Counted from the stretch's first letter, positions 24,781 through 34,690 are shown. The stretch: DNA of 64,000 bases from CAWHQZ01 sp963831645 (GCA_963831645.1 CAWHQZ010000023.1:372001-436000), one strand, 5' to 3'. Numbers and translations: made by a program. Notes: generated by a model from the sequence alone, not told the origin.

Positions 24781-25912
24781 ATGCGCACCGAAACTGCGGC
24801 AATCGTCGACGAAATCAAGCAGTCAATTGCACTGCTGAGGAGGCATCTTTGACATCGATGCCGCGAAGCGAAGACTTGCTGACCTGAACGCCCGGGCTCA
24901 GGACCCGGCGCTTTGGCGCGATCCGCTGAAAGCCCAGGCAGTAATGCGCGGTCGCCAGCAGCTGGAATTGCGCATTCGGACCATCGAAGAGATCGAGCGT
25001 TGTCTGGGCGACAATGCCGAACTCATCGAATTGGGTGAGGCCGAGGGCGACACGACCGTGGTCCGGGAAGCCGAGGCTGCGCTGGCGGCACTCAAGGCAG
25101 ATACGGCAAGACAGGAAGTCCAGGCCCTGCTCTCCGGCGAGGCGGATCCCAACGACACCTACGTCGAGATCAATGCCGGTGCCGGAGGTACTGAAAGCCA
25201 GGACTGGGCGAACATGTTGTTGCGCATGTACGTTCGCTGGGCGGAGCATCGCGGCTTCGAAGTAGAGGCCATCGATGAACACCGCGGCGAAGAAGCCGGG
25301 GTAAAGTCGGCGACGCTGCTGATCAAGGGCGAATATGCATATGGCTGGCTCAAAACGGAGTCTGGCGTACATCGTCTTGTCCGCATCTCACCCTTCGATT
25401 CCAATGCCCGGCGCCACACTTCGTTCGCCTCCGTCTGGGTGTATCCGGTGATTGACGATCACACCGAAATCGAAATTGCCGACAAGGATGTACGCATAGA
25501 CACGTACCGCTCCTCGGGCGCCGGCGGCCAGCACGTGAATACCACGGACAGCGCAGTGCGGATAACGCATTTGCCCACGGGCATTGTTGTGGCCTGCCAG
25601 GGGGAGCGCTCCCAGCACAAGAACCGGGCGACAGCTTGGTCCATGCTTCGTGCCAGGCTCTACGAGATAGAGCTACAAAACAAGCAGGCCAAAATTGACG
25701 CTGCCAACGCACAGAAGACCGACATCGGCTGGGGCCATCAGATCCGTTCCTACGTTCTGCAACCCTACCAGCTGGTGAAGGATTTGCGTACCGGGGTTCA
25801 GAGCACGAACCCGGCTGCCGTACTCGACGGTGATGTCGACCAATTCATACACGCGGCACTGTCACAGCGCCTTCGCGGCGGCGGGTCAGTGGAGTTTACA
25901 GATATCGATTGA
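24781..25912 (+). CDS. prfB: Peptide chain release factor 2, programmed +1 frameshift
   Basis: RF2 releases peptides at UGA and UAA. Translation starts at ATG 24781, reaches an in-frame TGA at codon 24 (24850-24852) and shifts +1 to continue to 25912, giving 376 residues. The frameshift signal is canonical: AGGAGG (24838-24843), three bases, then CTT TGA C. Low RF2 makes the ribosome pause at TGA and slip, so RF2 sets its own level. Visible motifs are SPF (stop-codon recognition, in HRLVRISPFDSNARRHTSF) and GGQ (SGAGGQHVNTT). Gene finders that ignore the shift report only an internal start near 24944. Confidence 0.96.
24838..24853 (+). promoter_or_regulatory. RF2 programmed frameshift site
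   Basis: AGGAGG-CAT-CTT-TGA-C: an internal Shine-Dalgarno three bases before the slippery CUU and the UGA codon, identical in design to the E. coli prfB site (AGGGGG-TAT-CTT-TGA-C). Confidence 0.93.
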
Positions 25913-25989
25913 GAGGCGGCCCTGCGTCGTAAGATCTTGATTCGATCCTGCCCCGATATCCCGGTGCGGATTGTACTTCGCCGTAAGGT

Positions 25990-26493
25990 CTAGCCGCCGC
26001 CCTTTGCCGGGGTCTTGAAGATAACCGGGCGGTAGCCCTGATCGTCCAGAACGCCGAGCTGGGGTGTGGTCTGGCCCGCCTCGTACTGCGGTTCATATGT
26101 TTGCGGCGACCCTGATTCAGCCAATGGATCGTCAGAACGGCGGATGGTGCCATCGATGTAGGCGCCATTGTCCACCGAAATGGTCTCGTTGATCACGTCG
26201 CCTTGGACGTGGCCTCCGGCGTAAACATGCACATGGATACCACGGATCGGTCCAATGATTCGGCCCCGAACCAACACCTCTTCGGCAATCACCTCGCCAT
26301 GGACGACACCCTGGGAATCGACGACGACGGAGTGGGCTCGGACGTCTCCGTTGACCGTGCCGTCAATCTGCAACTCTCCGCCGCTGATGAGACTGCCTTC
26401 AATCACCACGTCTTCCGTGATGATGGACGGTCCTGACGATCGGCTCCTTCCGCCCCCGCCGTTATTCTTCCTGCCAAAGTTCTTGAACAACAT
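25990..26493 (-). CDS. Bactofilin (cytoskeletal beta-helix polymer)
   Basis: A 167-residue bactofilin. A short basic, Gly/Ser-rich N-terminus precedes a right-handed beta-helix of repeated short strands (EDVVIEGSLISGGELQIDGTVNGDVRAHSVVVD...), and a disordered Gln/Pro-rich tail follows. Bactofilins polymerise without nucleotide beneath the membrane and recruit cell-wall enzymes. The gene overlaps the M23 peptidase gene by 32 bases, a partnership seen in other bacteria (for example ccmA and csd genes in Helicobacter), which suggests the pair shapes the cell together. Confidence 0.95.
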   Translation of the reverse strand: MLFKNFGRKNNGGGGRSRSSGPSIITEDVVIEGSLISGGELQIDGTVNGDVRAHSVVVDSQGVVHGEVIAEEVLVRGRIIGPIRGIHVHVYAGGHVQGDVINETISVDNGAYIDGTIRRSDDPLAESGSPQTYEPQYEAGQTTPQLGVLDDQGYRPVIFKTPAKGGG

Positions 26494-27805
26494 GTTGTGC
26501 TTGCCAAAACTTTACGGGGTCCAGCGCCCGGCTGTTCACCCTCGTCTCGTAATGAAGATGAGGACCAGTGCTTCGTCCAGTGCTTCCTATGTTTCCAACG
26601 ACCGTACCAGTGACAATCCTTTGTCCAACGGCAACCTTTATTTCGCTGAGGTGAGCATAGCGTGTGTGCACTCCATTGTCATGGGCGATTTCCACCATCC
26701 TGCCATACGCGCCTTCCCAGCCCGCGGCCACGACCCGCCCATCGGCAGTAGCAAGAACGGCCGTTCCGGCGGGGCTCCTGAAGTCAACCCCTGGGTGCAT
26801 GGCGAAGGTGCGGCGAAAAGGATCTCTACGTATGCCGAAGCCACTGGAGATGCGTGTTGATTCTTTTAATGGCCGGGCAAGCGGAAGCTGTGTGGCCTGG
26901 AATCCGAGTTTTTTGAAGGTCGAATGGGCATCAAAGACTTTTTCCACGCGTCGCGTGATTTCAACGCTGTCGTCACTCTTGGTCGCGGCAATAAATGGAC
27001 CACCCATGTATTCAGGCCGATGTTTCGATTTCGTGGCAATGCGCTTGCTGTCCAGACCGAGTTTGCTGAATATCCTGTTCGCCTCGCTTACCTTCTTCTC
27101 GGCCTTGACGATCGCTTCATCGAGCAGCGCGATTTCCATGCGCTCATACCTCGAAAACATTTCAGCCATATCTTCCAGCGGGCGCTCGCCGTCTCTCGCC
27201 GAGCGGAACTCAGAGCTGTATTTTACAGTAAACTTCTCCTCGTTGAGGTCGTTCTTTTCTGACGGCGTGCCGTGCTGGAGGCTGTCATTCGCATCCGGCG
27301 GTACCCCTTCGGTTGGAGTTTCCTGCCACGGTTCATCGAAAGTCTTCTGGTCTTGGCTACGCTCACTTCTTCCGGCCTCTGTCTGGCGGAAGAAGTCCAC
27401 CAGCCGCTTGTGCCTGTCGACAAGCTTTTTGTAGTCCAGGCGCACCTGATCGATCTTGCTGAGATACTCGCCCTGATCGATCATGAGCCGGTCATTGAGT
27501 TTGTCGATCTCCTTGCGCAGCCCGGCGATGCGGTCCTCGTACTCAAGTCGGGCGTCGTACATTCCTCGCTCACGCAAGGCTAGAAGTTGGTCCTTGAAGG
27601 CGACATTGATGGAAGAGAAAGCCAGCCAAAACAGACCAAGCAGAAGCGTAACCAGGCCGGCAGCCTGCGCCCAGGGCCCCAACGTTATGAATTGCACTTC
27701 CCCTTCAGAACGAAGGTAAATTTGCCGCTCGCGGAAAGCATATACAAGGGTTGCGAGCAACCCCCGGCTACGGTTGCGAGCTCGGTGCTGCCTGTGGCGG
27801 CGCAT
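26462..27805 (-). CDS. Membrane-anchored M23 (LytM) peptidoglycan endopeptidase
   Basis: A 447-residue wall hydrolase. One transmembrane segment (about 47-68, AAGLVTLLLGLFWLAFSSI) is followed by a coiled-coil region (about 75-130, RLEYEDRIAGLRKEIDKLNDRL), a long acidic linker and a C-terminal LytM domain. Zinc ligands are visible in MHPGVDF and in HLH of TGPHLHYET, so it should be active rather than a degenerate regulator. ATG 27805 has GAGGGG upstream. Its end overlaps the bactofilin gene, implying coupled synthesis and a shared site of action. Confidence 0.93.
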   Translation of the reverse strand: MRRHRQHRARNRSRGLLATLVYAFRERQIYLRSEGEVQFITLGPWAQAAGLVTLLLGLFWLAFSSINVAFKDQLLALRERGMYDARLEYEDRIAGLRKEIDKLNDRLMIDQGEYLSKIDQVRLDYKKLVDRHKRLVDFFRQTEAGRSERSQDQKTFDEPWQETPTEGVPPDANDSLQHGTPSEKNDLNEEKFTVKYSSEFRSARDGERPLEDMAEMFSRYERMEIALLDEAIVKAEKKVSEANRIFSKLGLDSKRIATKSKHRPEYMGGPFIAATKSDDSVEITRRVEKVFDAHSTFKKLGFQATQLPLARPLKESTRISSGFGIRRDPFRRTFAMHPGVDFRSPAGTAVLATADGRVVAAGWEGAYGRMVEIAHDNGVHTRYAHLSEIKVAVGQRIVTGTVVGNIGSTGRSTGPHLHYETRVNSRALDPVKFWQAQHVVQELWQEE

Positions 27806-28169
27806 GCCGTGTTCCCCTCGGTCCCGTGATCAACGCGACACAGTACGCGAAGCCCGCCCCAGCACGACTGGCAAGGAATTTATGTATCGGGTTTGGGCAA
27901 ACGACAAGCATTTGTTTACCCATTGCCTGCGAATACCCAACAGCGGCCTTGCTTTTGTCGCTTTATTCCCTTTGTCTGGGAATTGGGGCATTTCCTTGAC
28001 CGTTAGCTCTTGCACGCAGCAGTTCGCAAACTTTGTGCTTGATCCGCCTCAGGAATACGCAACTATGGCGTTAGCGACTCGAGGGGCCCTCAAGGCGTTT
28101 GGACCGTGCTTTCGTCAATTCAGATGCCGAGGCGGGTCGCTGGCATGACCAAGAAAGCCACAGGTTGAT
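27806..28169. other. Divergent intergenic region before the AsmA-like gene, 364 bases
   Basis: No gene that I can support. It holds a near-perfect inverted repeat, TGGGCAAAC (27894-27902) and GTTTACCCA (27914-27922), with one mismatch and 11 bases between, which could be an operator or hairpin. Confidence 0.35.
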
Positions 28170-31100
28170 GTGACCAGCACGGCCAAGAAAATTACGTTGC
28201 TGACGATCGGCGCGGTGGTTGGCCTCATCGTGTTGGCAGCTGCGGCATTCGTATTTCGGCTTTCACAGGGGCCGGTCCCGCTGACTTTTCTTACCGCAAG
28301 CATTCAGCGGGCCATCAACAGCAATCTCGCGGGCTATCGGGTAGAACTCGCCGACGCCGTTATTGAGCTCGACGGCGAAAGCCGGCAGCCGCGGCTCAGG
28401 CTACGCAACGTCGTGTTGTTGAACAGCGCCGGCGAACCGATTGCCCGCGCGCCAAAGGCCGCCATCGGCATCAACCGAATGGATGCGTTGCTCGGCAACT
28501 TTGCCCCGCATCAGCTGGAGCTGATTGGAGCGCGAATTCTCGCGCAGCGGAAGGTTGATGGAACGTTCCGGCTTGGTTTCGTCGACACGAGTGTGGCGGC
28601 TCCCGGCGAAAGCAGATCGACCGCGAGCACCGAAGCTCAAGACAACGCGGCCTTGTCGCCCGCCGCGCCCAGCCAGGCTGCGCAGCTGCGTGAGTTTCTG
28701 GAACGCGAACTTTTTACCAGCGGCGGCGGCAGCACTGCTGTTTCGACTCTGAAAGCGGTCAAGATCAGCAACGCTTCGATTCGTTTGTTTGACGAAATCA
28801 ATCAGGCTGAATGGTACGCGCCATCTGCGAATCTCGTGTTTCAGCGCATGCCATATGGCTTCGCGACCGTCGCGAGCGTGAAACTCGCCACGGGGAAGTC
28901 CCCCTGGAGAATGGAGCTGGTGGCCAATTATCGCGCGGACAATCGCACTTTCTCGGTCAGCGCGCATGTATTCGACGTCATTCCGGCCGAACTTTCCGAC
29001 AAGATCTTTGCCCTCTCGGAGCTCGCTCAGGTTCGAATTCCGCTTTCGGGGAAGGCGGAGTTCGAGGTCACCGATCTGGGAAAAGTCACCAAAGCGAGTG
29101 CGGAACTGGCGGCCGCCAAAGGCATGATCGGTTTTCCGAACTACATCTCTGAGCCCATTGCTATCAACGAAGGTCTTTTGAGGTTTGATTTCAACCCGGC
29201 GACCGGTTCGCTTCATCTGAACGACAGCACCATCACGACATTGACCGGGACCGGGCTGCTCGAGGGTCGCCTCGAACCGCAGCGGTTTGCCGACGGGCGC
29301 CTGAACGCGCTGCGCGTGTCCCTCAACGTGCGCAACCTGGGGATGTCATCGAGCGCCGGGGATGCTGACGCTGTCGCCTTCGACAGCATCAAGCTCCTGG
29401 GCCTCGCTTCGATCAGCGAGCGGCGATTCGACATTGATGATCTGGAGTTGCACTCCGGGTCGGCCGGCATTCGCCTGCGCGGCAGCTTCGCAGCTGCAGG
29501 CGAGGCAATCGGTGTCCAGCTCAATGGTGTAATGCGGCAGCTGCCGGCTGGCTTCGTGAAGAAGCTTTGGCCTCCGACCGTCGCGCCCGGAACGAGGAAG
29601 TGGTTCGCAACGAATGTCATAAAGGGGGTAATCCCGCAAGGTTCGTTCCGGATCAATCTACCCGGCGACACCGTGGCGCAGGCCATGAAGGGCCAGCCGA
29701 TTCCCAACGAGCAAGTCGACCTGGAATTTACGCTTAGCAATTTCGATACGCGCTACTTCGGCGCCCTGCCGCCAGTCATCAACGCGGAGGGTAGGGGCCG
29801 CTTGCAGGGCGACCGTTTTGAGTTGCTCCTCGACAGGGGCAGCATACAGGTTCCCTCCGGCGGAATGTTGACGGTGTCAAACGGGCGATTGGAAACCCGT
29901 TCGCTCACCGCACAGCTGTCACCGGGCACCATCGACGTGGAAGCGAGCGGCAGCGCGAATCATGTACTCGAGCTTCTCGACCAGCCTCCACTCAACTACG
30001 CAGCCGCCGGCGGCATGGATCCGCAAAAGATGGGCGGCAATGCCAGGGTCGAAGCGCACTTCGATATTCCCTTCATCAAGCGCCAGAAGCCGAAAGTGTC
30101 CATGACCGCCACAGCCGTGGTCGACAACATGTCGCTGGTCGGAATGTTCGAGCAGGCCGACATTGATGGCGGCACGATGACGTTCAATTACGCCAACAGC
30201 GCGGTGTCTGGGGAAGGAACCGTGAAGCTCAATGGCGTGCCGGCGGCAATCAATTGGTCCCGGCGGGTGGGGAAGGGCGTGAGCGGCGACGAACAGCTGA
30301 CGATCGAGGCCGATCTAAACGATCTTGAACGCAAGCAGCTAGGACTCGATATGGGCGGGTTCGTTCACGGCCGGGCCCGCATCAGGCTTGCCGGCCAAAA
30401 CATGCGCGGCAGACTCGGCAAGGCGCATGTCGAAGCCGATCTTCAGAGATCCGAGTTGCGTATTGACGCCATCCGCTGGCGGCGAGCTCCCGGCTCGAAG
30501 GTCGCTGCGTCTTTCGACATCGATTTTACCGATCCCGGGCGCAAGGTCGTCGACAATCTCAAAGTCGAGGGCAAAAACCTCCTGGTTACCGGCAAGCTGA
30601 TCCTCGGAAAGAAAGGGGAAGTAATCAGCGCTGATTTTCCCAAGGTGACGCTTGACGAGGAAAACCGCTTCTCACTCAAAGTCAAGCGCAACGACAAAGG
30701 AATCGCAGCCAGAATCGACGGCAAGGAGTTCGACGCAAGGAGCCTGATCAGTGGGCTGTTTTCGAGCACTAAGTCTTCCGCTGACCTTTCTGCGGCGCCA
30801 GTGAGTGTCGAGGCAACTTTCGACCGTGTCTATGCTCATTACGGAGAGGAACTGAAGGGTGTTGTCGGATCGTTTCTAGTCCAGGGCTCTTATGTGAGCA
30901 GAGCGGATGCGCAAGGCACCTTTCTAGGCGGCGCGCCGGCAAGTCTGCGAATAACCCCCGACCAGGCTGGAAACCGCGAGCTTCGGATAGTGTGCCGCGA
31001 CGGCGGTGCAGCATTGCGAGCGTCCAATCTCTACTCGAAGATATCCGGAGGCCAGCTTGAGTTTGCTGCAATGCTTGGTGCGGTCGGCAATTCCTCGGTC

Positions 31101-31601
31101 CGCCGTGGCCAGCTTGTCGTTCGCAACTTCGAAGTCCGGAAAGAAGGTGCGCTTACAGAGATCGACCAGTCCGGGAGCGGCACGAAAGCAGGGCCGCGTT
31201 CCAGCAAGATCTCGTTTTCAAAGCTGACCATGCCGTTCTCGACCGATACCAACTTCGTGCGCATCGGCGACTCGCTCGTTCAAGGCCCGGAAATCGGTGC
31301 CTCCGCACAGGGCGTCATTCGCAAGCAGGACGGCGCCCTCGATATCGGCGGCACGGTCATTCCTGCATACGCCATCAACTCGGCACTTGGCGAGTTTCCG
31401 ATTCTCGGCGAGATCCTGACCGGCGGCAAGGGACAGGGCGTTTTCGGCATGAACTTTGCCCTGCGGGGGACCATGTCCGATCCCCAGTTGGTTGTGAATC
31501 CGGTGTCAGCGCTGGCACCCGGGATCTTCCGTCATATGTTTGGCGCCGGGGGTCCCGCTCCCGCCCGGAAGCCGGCAGCGCCACGCAGGAACTGGAGATA
31601 G
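28170..31601 (+). CDS. Large AsmA/YhdP-like envelope protein (DUF3971 + AsmA C-terminal region)
   Basis: An 1,143-residue protein with one N-terminal membrane anchor (about 8-30, LLTIGAVVGLIVLAAAAFVF) and a very long periplasmic beta-rich body. The DUF3971-like region starts near residue 55 (YRVELADAVIELDGESRQPRLRLRNV), and the AsmA-like C-terminal region ends with GQGVFGMNFALRGTMSDPQLVVNP. In E. coli, YhdP, TamB and YdbH form bridges that carry phospholipids to the outer membrane; this is the alphaproteobacterial counterpart. The frame begins at GTG 28170 without a clear ribosome site, so the start is approximate. It is monocistronic and converges with tyrS. Confidence 0.87.
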   Translation: MTSTAKKITLLTIGAVVGLIVLAAAAFVFRLSQGPVPLTFLTASIQRAINSNLAGYRVELADAVIELDGESRQPRLRLRNVVLLNSAGEPIARAPKAAIGINRMDALLGNFAPHQLELIGARILAQRKVDGTFRLGFVDTSVAAPGESRSTASTEAQDNAALSPAAPSQAAQLREFLERELFTSGGGSTAVSTLKAVKISNASIRLFDEINQAEWYAPSANLVFQRMPYGFATVASVKLATGKSPWRMELVANYRADNRTFSVSAHVFDVIPAELSDKIFALSELAQVRIPLSGKAEFEVTDLGKVTKASAELAAAKGMIGFPNYISEPIAINEGLLRFDFNPATGSLHLNDSTITTLTGTGLLEGRLEPQRFADGRLNALRVSLNVRNLGMSSSAGDADAVAFDSIKLLGLASISERRFDIDDLELHSGSAGIRLRGSFAAAGEAIGVQLNGVMRQLPAGFVKKLWPPTVAPGTRKWFATNVIKGVIPQGSFRINLPGDTVAQAMKGQPIPNEQVDLEFTLSNFDTRYFGALPPVINAEGRGRLQGDRFELLLDRGSIQVPSGGMLTVSNGRLETRSLTAQLSPGTIDVEASGSANHVLELLDQPPLNYAAAGGMDPQKMGGNARVEAHFDIPFIKRQKPKVSMTATAVVDNMSLVGMFEQADIDGGTMTFNYANSAVSGEGTVKLNGVPAAINWSRRVGKGVSGDEQLTIEADLNDLERKQLGLDMGGFVHGRARIRLAGQNMRGRLGKAHVEADLQRSELRIDAIRWRRAPGSKVAASFDIDFTDPGRKVVDNLKVEGKNLLVTGKLILGKKGEVISADFPKVTLDEENRFSLKVKRNDKGIAARIDGKEFDARSLISGLFSSTKSSADLSAAPVSVEATFDRVYAHYGEELKGVVGSFLVQGSYVSRADAQGTFLGGAPASLRITPDQAGNRELRIVCRDGGAALRASNLYSKISGGQLEFAAMLGAVGNSSVRRGQLVVRNFEVRKEGALTEIDQSGSGTKAGPRSSKISFSKLTMPFSTDTNFVRIGDSLVQGPEIGASAQGVIRKQDGALDIGGTVIPAYAINSALGEFPILGEILTGGKGQGVFGMNFALRGTMSDPQLVVNPVSALAPGIFRHMFGAGGPAPARKPAAPRRNWR

Positions 31602-31623
31602 GAGATAGCGGTCGATTCGGCTG

Positions 31624-32892
31624 TTAGGCCGGTTTGACGATCATGTGCCGCTTCTTGCCGAGCGAAAGCTTTATTACTCCGTCCGCGCTGAGATGCGATT
31701 CCTGCAGCAACGTTCGCTCATCCGCCACGACCCGATCATTGATTCTTACTGCCCCGCCGCGCACTGCGCGCCTCGCCTCGCCGTTTGAAGCAGCGAAACC
31801 GCCGTCAACCAGCGCCTTGAGAAGTCCAAAGCCGTTCGAAAGCTCATTCCAGGTAACCACTATCGTCGGAAGGCCATCAGTCGGAAGGCCATCATGTGCC
31901 CCACCGTCGCCAAAGACACGCGACGCCGTCTCTTCAGCCTTGATAGCCGCTTCCCGGCCATGCACGAGCGCTGTCGCTTCGGTTGCGAGGATTTTCTTGG
32001 CTTCATTCGTCTCTGCCCCGCGAAGTCGGTCGAGCCGCCCGATCTCGCTGATTGGAAGGGTGGTGAAAAGTCGCAAGAATCGACCAACGTCGGCGTCTTC
32101 GATGTTGCGCCAGTATTGCCAATACTCATAGGGCATCAGACTTTCGGCATTGAGCCAAACCGCTCCGGCGGCGGTCTTGCCCATCTTGGCGCCTGATGAG
32201 GTGGTAAGTAGCGGCGTCGTCAGTGCGTACAACTGAACTCCCTCCACGCGTCGGCCGAGCTCGATGCCGTTGACGATGTTGCCCCACTGATCGGAGCCGC
32301 CCATCTGCAGGATGCATCCGTGGCGTCGGGCAAGCTCGAGGAAATCGTAGGCCTGGAGCACCATGTAGTTGAACTCGAGGAAGGAAAGAGGCTGTTCGCG
32401 ATCCAGCCTCAGTTTCACTGAATCGAAGCTCAGCATCTTGTTGACGGTGAAGTGGGCGCCATAGTCGCGCAAAAAATCGATGTACTTGAGGTTATCGAGC
32501 CAGTCGGCGTTGTCGGCCGTTATGCCGTCCGTGGGGCCGGGGCCGAAGTGCAGGAATTCTTCGAATGTTCGCTTGATGCCCTCCATATTGGCGCTGATCT
32601 CGGTGCTGCTCAGCAGCTTTCGGCTATCATCGCGGCCCGAAGGATCGCCTACCCTGGTCGTCCCTCCGCCCATCAGCGCGATCGGCCGATTTCCGGTTTT
32701 CTGCAGCCAGTAGAGCATCATGATCTGTACCAGCGAGCCCGCATGCAGGCTGGGCGCGGTGCAATCGAAGCCAATGTAGGCTGTGATCGGGGGCGACATG
32801 GCAGCCCGATCGAGGCCTTCCGGATCCGACAGCTGATGGATAAAGCCGCGTTCGGCGAGTATAGAAAGAAAATCCGACTTGAACTTGGCCAT
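31624..32892 (-). CDS. tyrS: Tyrosyl-tRNA synthetase
   Basis: A 422-residue class I synthetase. The HIGH equivalent is HAGS in APSLHAGSLVQ, and the KMSKS equivalent is KMGKT in SGAKMGKTAAG. Tyrosine-site residues lie around YIGFDCTAPS and QMGGSDQWGN. A C-terminal S4 RNA-binding domain begins near 355. A 15-base tandem duplication (31866-31895) produces the repeated pentapeptide DGLPT-DGLPT in the linker between the anticodon-binding and S4 domains. It diverges from anmK with 41 bases between, the usual arrangement in this group. Confidence 0.96.
   Translation of the reverse strand: MAKFKSDFLSILAERGFIHQLSDPEGLDRAAMSPPITAYIGFDCTAPSLHAGSLVQIMMLYWLQKTGNRPIALMGGGTTRVGDPSGRDDSRKLLSSTEISANMEGIKRTFEEFLHFGPGPTDGITADNADWLDNLKYIDFLRDYGAHFTVNKMLSFDSVKLRLDREQPLSFLEFNYMVLQAYDFLELARRHGCILQMGGSDQWGNIVNGIELGRRVEGVQLYALTTPLLTTSSGAKMGKTAAGAVWLNAESLMPYEYWQYWRNIEDADVGRFLRLFTTLPISEIGRLDRLRGAETNEAKKILATEATALVHGREAAIKAEETASRVFGDGGAHDGLPTDGLPTIVVTWNELSNGFGLLKALVDGGFAASNGEARRAVRGGAVRINDRVVADERTLLQESHLSADGVIKLSLGKKRHMIVKPA
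31866..31895. repeat. 15-bp tandem duplication inside tyrS
   Basis: TCGGAAGGCCATCAG (31866-31880) is followed directly by TCGGAAGGCCATCAT (31881-31895). The frame is kept and five residues of an interdomain linker are duplicated, so the enzyme is probably unaffected. The near identity points to a recent slippage event. Confidence 0.85.
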
Positions 32893-32933
32893 CGGCTCTG
32901 TCTCTTAGGCGGGGGCTATTAGCACGAGAACTT

Positions 32934-34046
32934 TTGGTGACCAAACGACTGACCGCAGTGGGCCTGATGAGCGGCACATCGATGGACGGGATCGATGCGG
33001 CGTTGATTGAAACCGACGGCAAGGCCTATATTCGGCACGGGCCCACGCGCAGCTACGCCTATGATGACAGCCAGCGAATGCGGTTGGCCGCCGCGCTCGA
33101 CGTCGCCGCGACCATTACCCGTATTGGCGAACGACCGTCTGATCTTGACCTGCTCGAACGTGACCTTACCCTTTGGCATGCCCGGGCGCTTGAAAGGTTT
33201 GTTGCTGAGTGTTCGGTACAGCGCCATGGAATCGATATCATTGGCTTTCACGGCCAAACGGTTTTGCACCGGCCTCAGTCCGGCCTGACTGTGCAGCTCG
33301 GCAGCGGCGCGCTGCTTGCCCGGCTGACGGGCATTCCGGTCACCAACGACTTTCGTTCCGCTGATGTAGCCGCTGGTGGCGAGGGGGCGCCTCTTGCGCC
33401 CGTCTATCATCAGGCGCTGGCAGCGTCGGTCGCCGAAAGGCCGGTTGTCTTTGTGAACATCGGAGGCGTTGCCAACGTTACGTGGATCGGCGCGCAAGGC
33501 CTGTTGGCCTTCGACACGGGACCCGGAAATGCGCCCATCGATGACTGGGTAAGGCGACATACGGGTGAAGCCTTCGACCGCGACGGCGCTCTCGCACGTC
33601 GTGGTGGGATCGCCATCGACATCTGGAAATCACTGGCCACCAGCCCCTTCTTCGATCGGCCGGCGCCGAAATCGCTCGACCGTAACGACTTCGATTATCG
33701 CAGCCTCGACGGGCAAACGCTTGAGGATGGGGCAGCCACGCTGGCGCATTTTACCGCAACATCGATTGCTCGGGCGGCCGACTGGTTTCCCGAACGGCCC
33801 AAAGTATGGATCTTATGTGGTGGCGGGCGGCGAAATGGTTTTTTGGTCGAGAAGATCAACGGCCTGTTGGCGCCGTTGGGCGAGAAAGTCCAGCCGGCCG
33901 AGCACTTCGGCTTCAACGGCGATACGATCGAGGCGGAAGCGTTCGCGTATCTCGCGGTGAGGTCCTTCAAGAAACTGCCGCTGAGCTTTCCCTCAACGAC
34001 CCGCGTTCCGCAACCCATGACGGGTGGCGTCTATCACGCAGTCTGA
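32934..34046 (+). CDS. anmK: Anhydro-N-acetylmuramic acid kinase
   Basis: A 370-residue kinase that phosphorylates and opens 1,6-anhydro-MurNAc released from recycled peptidoglycan. The N-terminal signature GLMSGTSMDGIDAALIETDG and the block FVNIGGVANVTWI are clear. The C-terminal nucleotide-binding motif is WILCGGGRRNGFL. The start is TTG 32934 or, more likely, GTG 32937; both are weak. It converges with the hydrolase gene, overlapping by 13 bases. Together with amiC and PBP1A it shows active wall turnover. Confidence 0.95.
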   Translation: MVTKRLTAVGLMSGTSMDGIDAALIETDGKAYIRHGPTRSYAYDDSQRMRLAAALDVAATITRIGERPSDLDLLERDLTLWHARALERFVAECSVQRHGIDIIGFHGQTVLHRPQSGLTVQLGSGALLARLTGIPVTNDFRSADVAAGGEGAPLAPVYHQALAASVAERPVVFVNIGGVANVTWIGAQGLLAFDTGPGNAPIDDWVRRHTGEAFDRDGALARRGGIAIDIWKSLATSPFFDRPAPKSLDRNDFDYRSLDGQTLEDGAATLAHFTATSIARAADWFPERPKVWILCGGGRRNGFLVEKINGLLAPLGEKVQPAEHFGFNGDTIEAEAFAYLAVRSFKKLPLSFPSTTRVPQPMTGGVYHAV

Positions 34047-34690
34047 AGCTCCTTGGCGAGGCGGCGGTCAAGATACGCGCCGCATACCGCCACCAGTTCA
34101 TCGATTTTGTTCTCGAAGAAGTGGTTGGCGCCGGGGAGAATCTTGTGCTCGATCACGATGCCCTTTTGTGTCTTGAGCTTGGAAACGAGGTTTTGCGCAG
34201 CCTCGGGCGGGGTTACCGAGTCGAGGTCACCGTTCACAAACAGTCCCGAGGAAGGACAGGGGGCCAGAAACGAAAAGTCGTAATGCTTGGCGAGCGGAGC
34301 GATGGAGATAAAACCGGAAATCTCGGGGCGGCGCATCAGAAGCTGCATGGAGATCCATGCGCCAAAGGATACTCCAACGATCCAGCAGATCTTGGCATCC
34401 TTGTTGTAAGCCTGCAGCCAGTCGAGAGCGGAGGCAGCATCTGAAAGCTCGCCGGCGCCGTTCTCGAACAGACCCTGACTACGACCGACACCACGGAAGT
34501 TGAACCTCAACACCGAAAATCCGCGCTTAACAAATCCATAGTGCATCGCGTGAACAATAGGATTGTTCATCGTGCCGCCAAACTGGGGGTGCGGGTGGAG
34601 AAGAATCGCGATCGGGGAACCGGGCGCCTTGTTGTGGTGGTAGCGGCCCTCAATTCGGCCGGCAGGGCCATTGAAGATCACCTCTGGCAT
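34034..34690 (-). CDS. Alpha/beta hydrolase
   Basis: A 218-residue hydrolase of the dienelactone-hydrolase-like group common in Rhizobiales. It has an oxyanion-hole region HPHPQFGGTMNN, the nucleophile elbow GVSFGAW, an acid in NGDLDSVTP and the catalytic histidine in LPGANHFFENK. The substrate is unknown. ATG 34690 lies 35 bases from the IscR-type box, so it may be co-regulated with the SUF operon that runs the other way, though the box favours the rightward promoter. Confidence 0.9.
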   Translation of the reverse strand: MPEVIFNGPAGRIEGRYHHNKAPGSPIAILLHPHPQFGGTMNNPIVHAMHYGFVKRGFSVLRFNFRGVGRSQGLFENGAGELSDAASALDWLQAYNKDAKICWIVGVSFGAWISMQLLMRRPEISGFISIAPLAKHYDFSFLAPCPSSGLFVNGDLDSVTPPEAAQNLVSKLKTQKGIVIEHKILPGANHFFENKIDELVAVCGAYLDRRLAKELQTA

